A stretch of 15,846 bases of DNA. Origin: Chitinophagaceae bacterium. Lineage in GTDB: Bacteria; Bacteroidota; Bacteroidia; Chitinophagales; Chitinophagaceae. The position numbers were made by a program, and so were the translations under genes. Location: NCBI GenBank assembly GCA_021323155.1, contig JAJTCI010000015.1:1-15846 (forward strand), given 5' to 3'. Every line of letters starts with the position of its first letter. Positions within the stretch are counted from its first letter, which is position 1. The notes below the pieces were generated by a model. The model had not been told where the DNA came from, ran no database searches, and worked only from the letters and a program-made list of their open reading frames with translations. Shown here one piece after another: positions 14,086-15,846 of the stretch.

Positions 14086-15223
14086 ATGCGCAGGGTTCCA
14101 GCCTGCAGAACCTGCTGTAGAGCTTTTCATACTGCGGTACGATATTCTGGATATCGAATTTCATCGCCTGCTGGAACGCCTGTTCCTTCATTTTAGCCAG
14201 GTCATCTTCATTGCCGAGTAACCCGATCGCGAATTCACTCATCGAGGCTACGTCACCGACCTTAGCTGTGTAGCCCGTGGTACCATGAATGTTGATCTCT
14301 TTGAGACCACCCGCGTTGGTACTGATGACGGGTACCCTTGCAGCCATCGCTTCCAGTGCGCTCAATCCGAAACTCTCATACTCGGAAGGTAAAAGGAACA
14401 GGTCGCTGATGGCGAGGATCTCCTCGATCTGTTCCTGCTTTCCTACAAAACGAATATCGTCGAACACGCCATACTCGCGGCCGAGTTCTTCCGCCACGGG
14501 TCTTTCCGGTCCGTCACCCACCATGAGCAGTTTCGCGGGCATCTCGGACCGCACGGAAGCAAAGACCTTGATCACGTCGGGTATGCGTTTCACCTTCCTG
14601 AAGTTAGATGCATGCACGAGGATCTTCTCGCTATGTGGCGCGATCACTTTTTTAAACGCGTCGATCGGTTTTTTGCTGAACCTGCTAACGTCAACAAAAT
14701 TGTAGATCACGTCTATTTCGCGTGTTATTTCAAATGAATGAAAGGTTTCTTCTCTCAGGTTCTGCGACACGGCGGTGATCGCGTCGCTTTCATTGATCGA
14801 AAACGTTACCACCGGTTCGTAGGTCTTGTCTCTTCCTACCAGCGTGATATCGGTTCCGTGCAGCGTAGTGATGACGGGCACGTTCCGACCGGTCTTTTTG
14901 AGAACGATCTGTTTGGCCATGTAGGCGGCAGACGCGTGCGGGATCGCGTAGTGTACATGCAGCAGGTCGAGGTCATGGTTCAGTATTACATCCACCATCA
15001 TGCTCGCAAGGGCCACTTCGTAGGGCGGGTAATCAAACAGAGGGTAGGTAGGAACCCGTACTTCGTGGTAAAAAATATTCGCACTGAAGACATTCAACCG
15101 CACTGGTTGCTGGTAGGTGATGAAGTGCACGCCGTGGCCTTTATCGGCCAGCGCTTTCCCGAGTTCCGTCGCCAAAACACCACTTCCGCCAAAGGTTGGG
15201 TAACAAACAATCCCGATTCGCAT
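14084..15223 (-). CDS. bshA: N-acetyl-alpha-D-glucosaminyl L-malate synthase BshA
   Basis: BshA is a GT4-family glycosyltransferase that joins GlcNAc from UDP-GlcNAc to L-malate, the first step of bacillithiol synthesis. The 379-aa protein has the GT-B layout. Its N-domain has the BshA-type opening MRIGIVCYPTFGGSGVLATE and then HVHYAIPHASAAYMAKQ (about 89-105) and TTLHGTDITLVG (about 119-130). Its C-domain has ASNFRKVKRIPDV, VGDGPER and the EX7E motif E283/E291 in EYESFGLSALEAMA. The start is the ATG at 15223, since an upstream frame (to 15271) adds only unconserved residues. No bshB or bshC is in this window. It converges on the envC-like gene and is divergent from the M28 peptidase gene. 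The family call is strong; the L-malate specificity is inferred from the strong N-domain match. Confidence 0.93.
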   Translation of the reverse strand: MRIGIVCYPTFGGSGVLATELGKALADKGHGVHFITYQQPVRLNVFSANIFYHEVRVPTYPLFDYPPYEVALASMMVDVILNHDLDLLHVHYAIPHASAAYMAKQIVLKKTGRNVPVITTLHGTDITLVGRDKTYEPVVTFSINESDAITAVSQNLREETFHSFEITREIDVIYNFVDVSRFSKKPIDAFKKVIAPHSEKILVHASNFRKVKRIPDVIKVFASVRSEMPAKLLMVGDGPERPVAEELGREYGVFDDIRFVGKQEQIEEILAISDLFLLPSEYESFGLSALEAMAARVPVISTNAGGLKEINIHGTTGYTAKVGDVASMSEFAIGLLGNEDDLAKMKEQAFQQAMKFDIQNIVPQYEKLYSRFCRLEPCA

Positions 15224-15344
15224 AACACAATTTTTATTTGGTATTCCCGCTTCCGCTTGCAAATAACACAATTTATTCCATACCCCTGTTCCGCTCCTGT
15301 AAGGCTGGCAGGTTTACAATCAACATTTCTTTATCTTAGTCGCC

Positions 15345-15846
15345 ATGAGAAGACTAACCCTCCTGTTGTGCTTTTTTGCTTTGGGTAAAGCCAATGCCCA
15401 GGATCTTACTGAAGATTCCATATTCATTAAACGCATCTCGGATAATATCCTTTCATCCAACGATGCATATGAGAACCTGCGTTACCTCACCAAGAATATC
15501 GGCCACCGGCTGGCCGGCTCTAGGGCCATGGTGAAGTCCGAACAGTGGGGTCTTCAAACGATGAAGAAGTACTATCCTGCGAAGGTATATTTCCAGCAGT
15601 GCATGGTGCCGCATTGGGTGCGTGGAGGGAAAGATATGGCGGCCCTGACCTATATCGAGAACGGCAAAAAGAAAACCTATGCGCTCGATATGCTCGCGCT
15701 GGGTAATTCTTTGGGCTCGGGAGACAAAGGTGTCACCGCCCCGTTGATCGTGGTGACCTCTTTCAAAGACCTGGAGGAGAAGAAAGACCTGGTGAAAGGG
15801 AAGATCGTTTTTTACAATATCCCTTTTGAAGACAGTTTCCCCGATC
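15345..15846 (+). CDS. M28-family peptidase, N-terminal part (partial)
   Basis: The gene runs off the right edge after 167 codons. The product starts MRRLTLLLCFFALGKANAQD, a Sec signal peptide with likely cleavage at ANA-Q (residue 18). The next region, SNDAYENLRYLTKNIGHRLAGSRAM, is the typical opening of Bacteroidota M28 aminopeptidase-like proteins. The part about 75-165 (LTYIENGKKK ... APLIVVTSFKDLEEKKDLVKGKIVFYNIPFED) looks like the PA (protease-associated) insert. The zinc-binding residues would lie downstream, so activity cannot be judged. The ATG at 15345 is the only sensible start. It is divergent from bshA across a 121-nt gap with no clear promoter; a TATCTTAG at 15332 is too close to the start to be convincing. 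Confidence 0.88.
   Translation, partial: MRRLTLLLCFFALGKANAQDLTEDSIFIKRISDNILSSNDAYENLRYLTKNIGHRLAGSRAMVKSEQWGLQTMKKYYPAKVYFQQCMVPHWVRGGKDMAALTYIENGKKKTYALDMLALGNSLGSGDKGVTAPLIVVTSFKDLEEKKDLVKGKIVFYNIPFEDSFPD

Overview
The window looks like a chromosomal segment of a member of the Bacteroidota, most likely the Chitinophagales/Sphingobacteriales side. The reasons are a type IX secretion/gliding pair (gldJ and porV), a BshA-type bacillithiol glycosyltransferase, DUF983 and DUF4292 genes, a gldJ-murF neighbourhood, scarcity of strong Shine-Dalgarno sites, and one or two matches resembling the Bacteroidota promoter pattern TTTG...TAnnTTTG. It is mostly housekeeping and envelope sequence. No phage, IS, CRISPR or defence genes were seen.

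Left part (1-5300): the 3' end of an acetyl-CoA hydrolase/CoA-transferase gene (+), a bidirectional terminator, and a small unknown protein gene (-). Then comes a 444-nt stretch with only a doubtful reading frame. A very large minus-strand sensor follows, fusing CheB methylesterase, CheR methyltransferase, a coiled coil, PAS and a histidine kinase. Divergent from it are two small, helix-rich unknown genes (+). They are followed by about 320 nt of non-coding DNA rich in nested inverted repeats and terminator-like hairpins, which abuts the 3' end of a tRNA-Ser(GGA) gene (-).

Middle part (5300-9640): a run of minus-strand genes read gldJ, murF, trxA, DUF983 gene, tRNA-Ser. gldJ has its own terminator before murF. 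murF, trxA and the DUF983 gene are closely spaced (28-52 nt) and may form an operon. gldJ and porV are divergent across a 425-nt intergenic region. No porU, their usual companion, is present.

Right part (9640-15846): porV (+) with its own terminator, then ispF, dut, a DUF4292 lipoprotein gene and an EnvC-like amidase activator gene (+), ending in a clear terminator. bshA (-) converges on that terminator. Divergent from bshA starts an M28-family peptidase gene (+), cut by the window end. The shared theme is envelope work: peptidoglycan precursor synthesis (murF), peptidoglycan hydrolase control (envC-like), outer-membrane secretion and gliding (gldJ, porV) and a lipoprotein. Isoprenoid (ispF), nucleotide (dut) and thiol/redox (trxA, bshA) genes are interspersed.

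The most unusual non-coding structure is the concentric inverted repeat 5177-5303, whose outer arm ends exactly at the discriminator base of tRNA-Ser. I did not find convincing evidence of a wholly new multi-gene system. The best candidates for unexplored biology are this palindromic tract and the two small proteins divergent from the CheB/CheR kinase.
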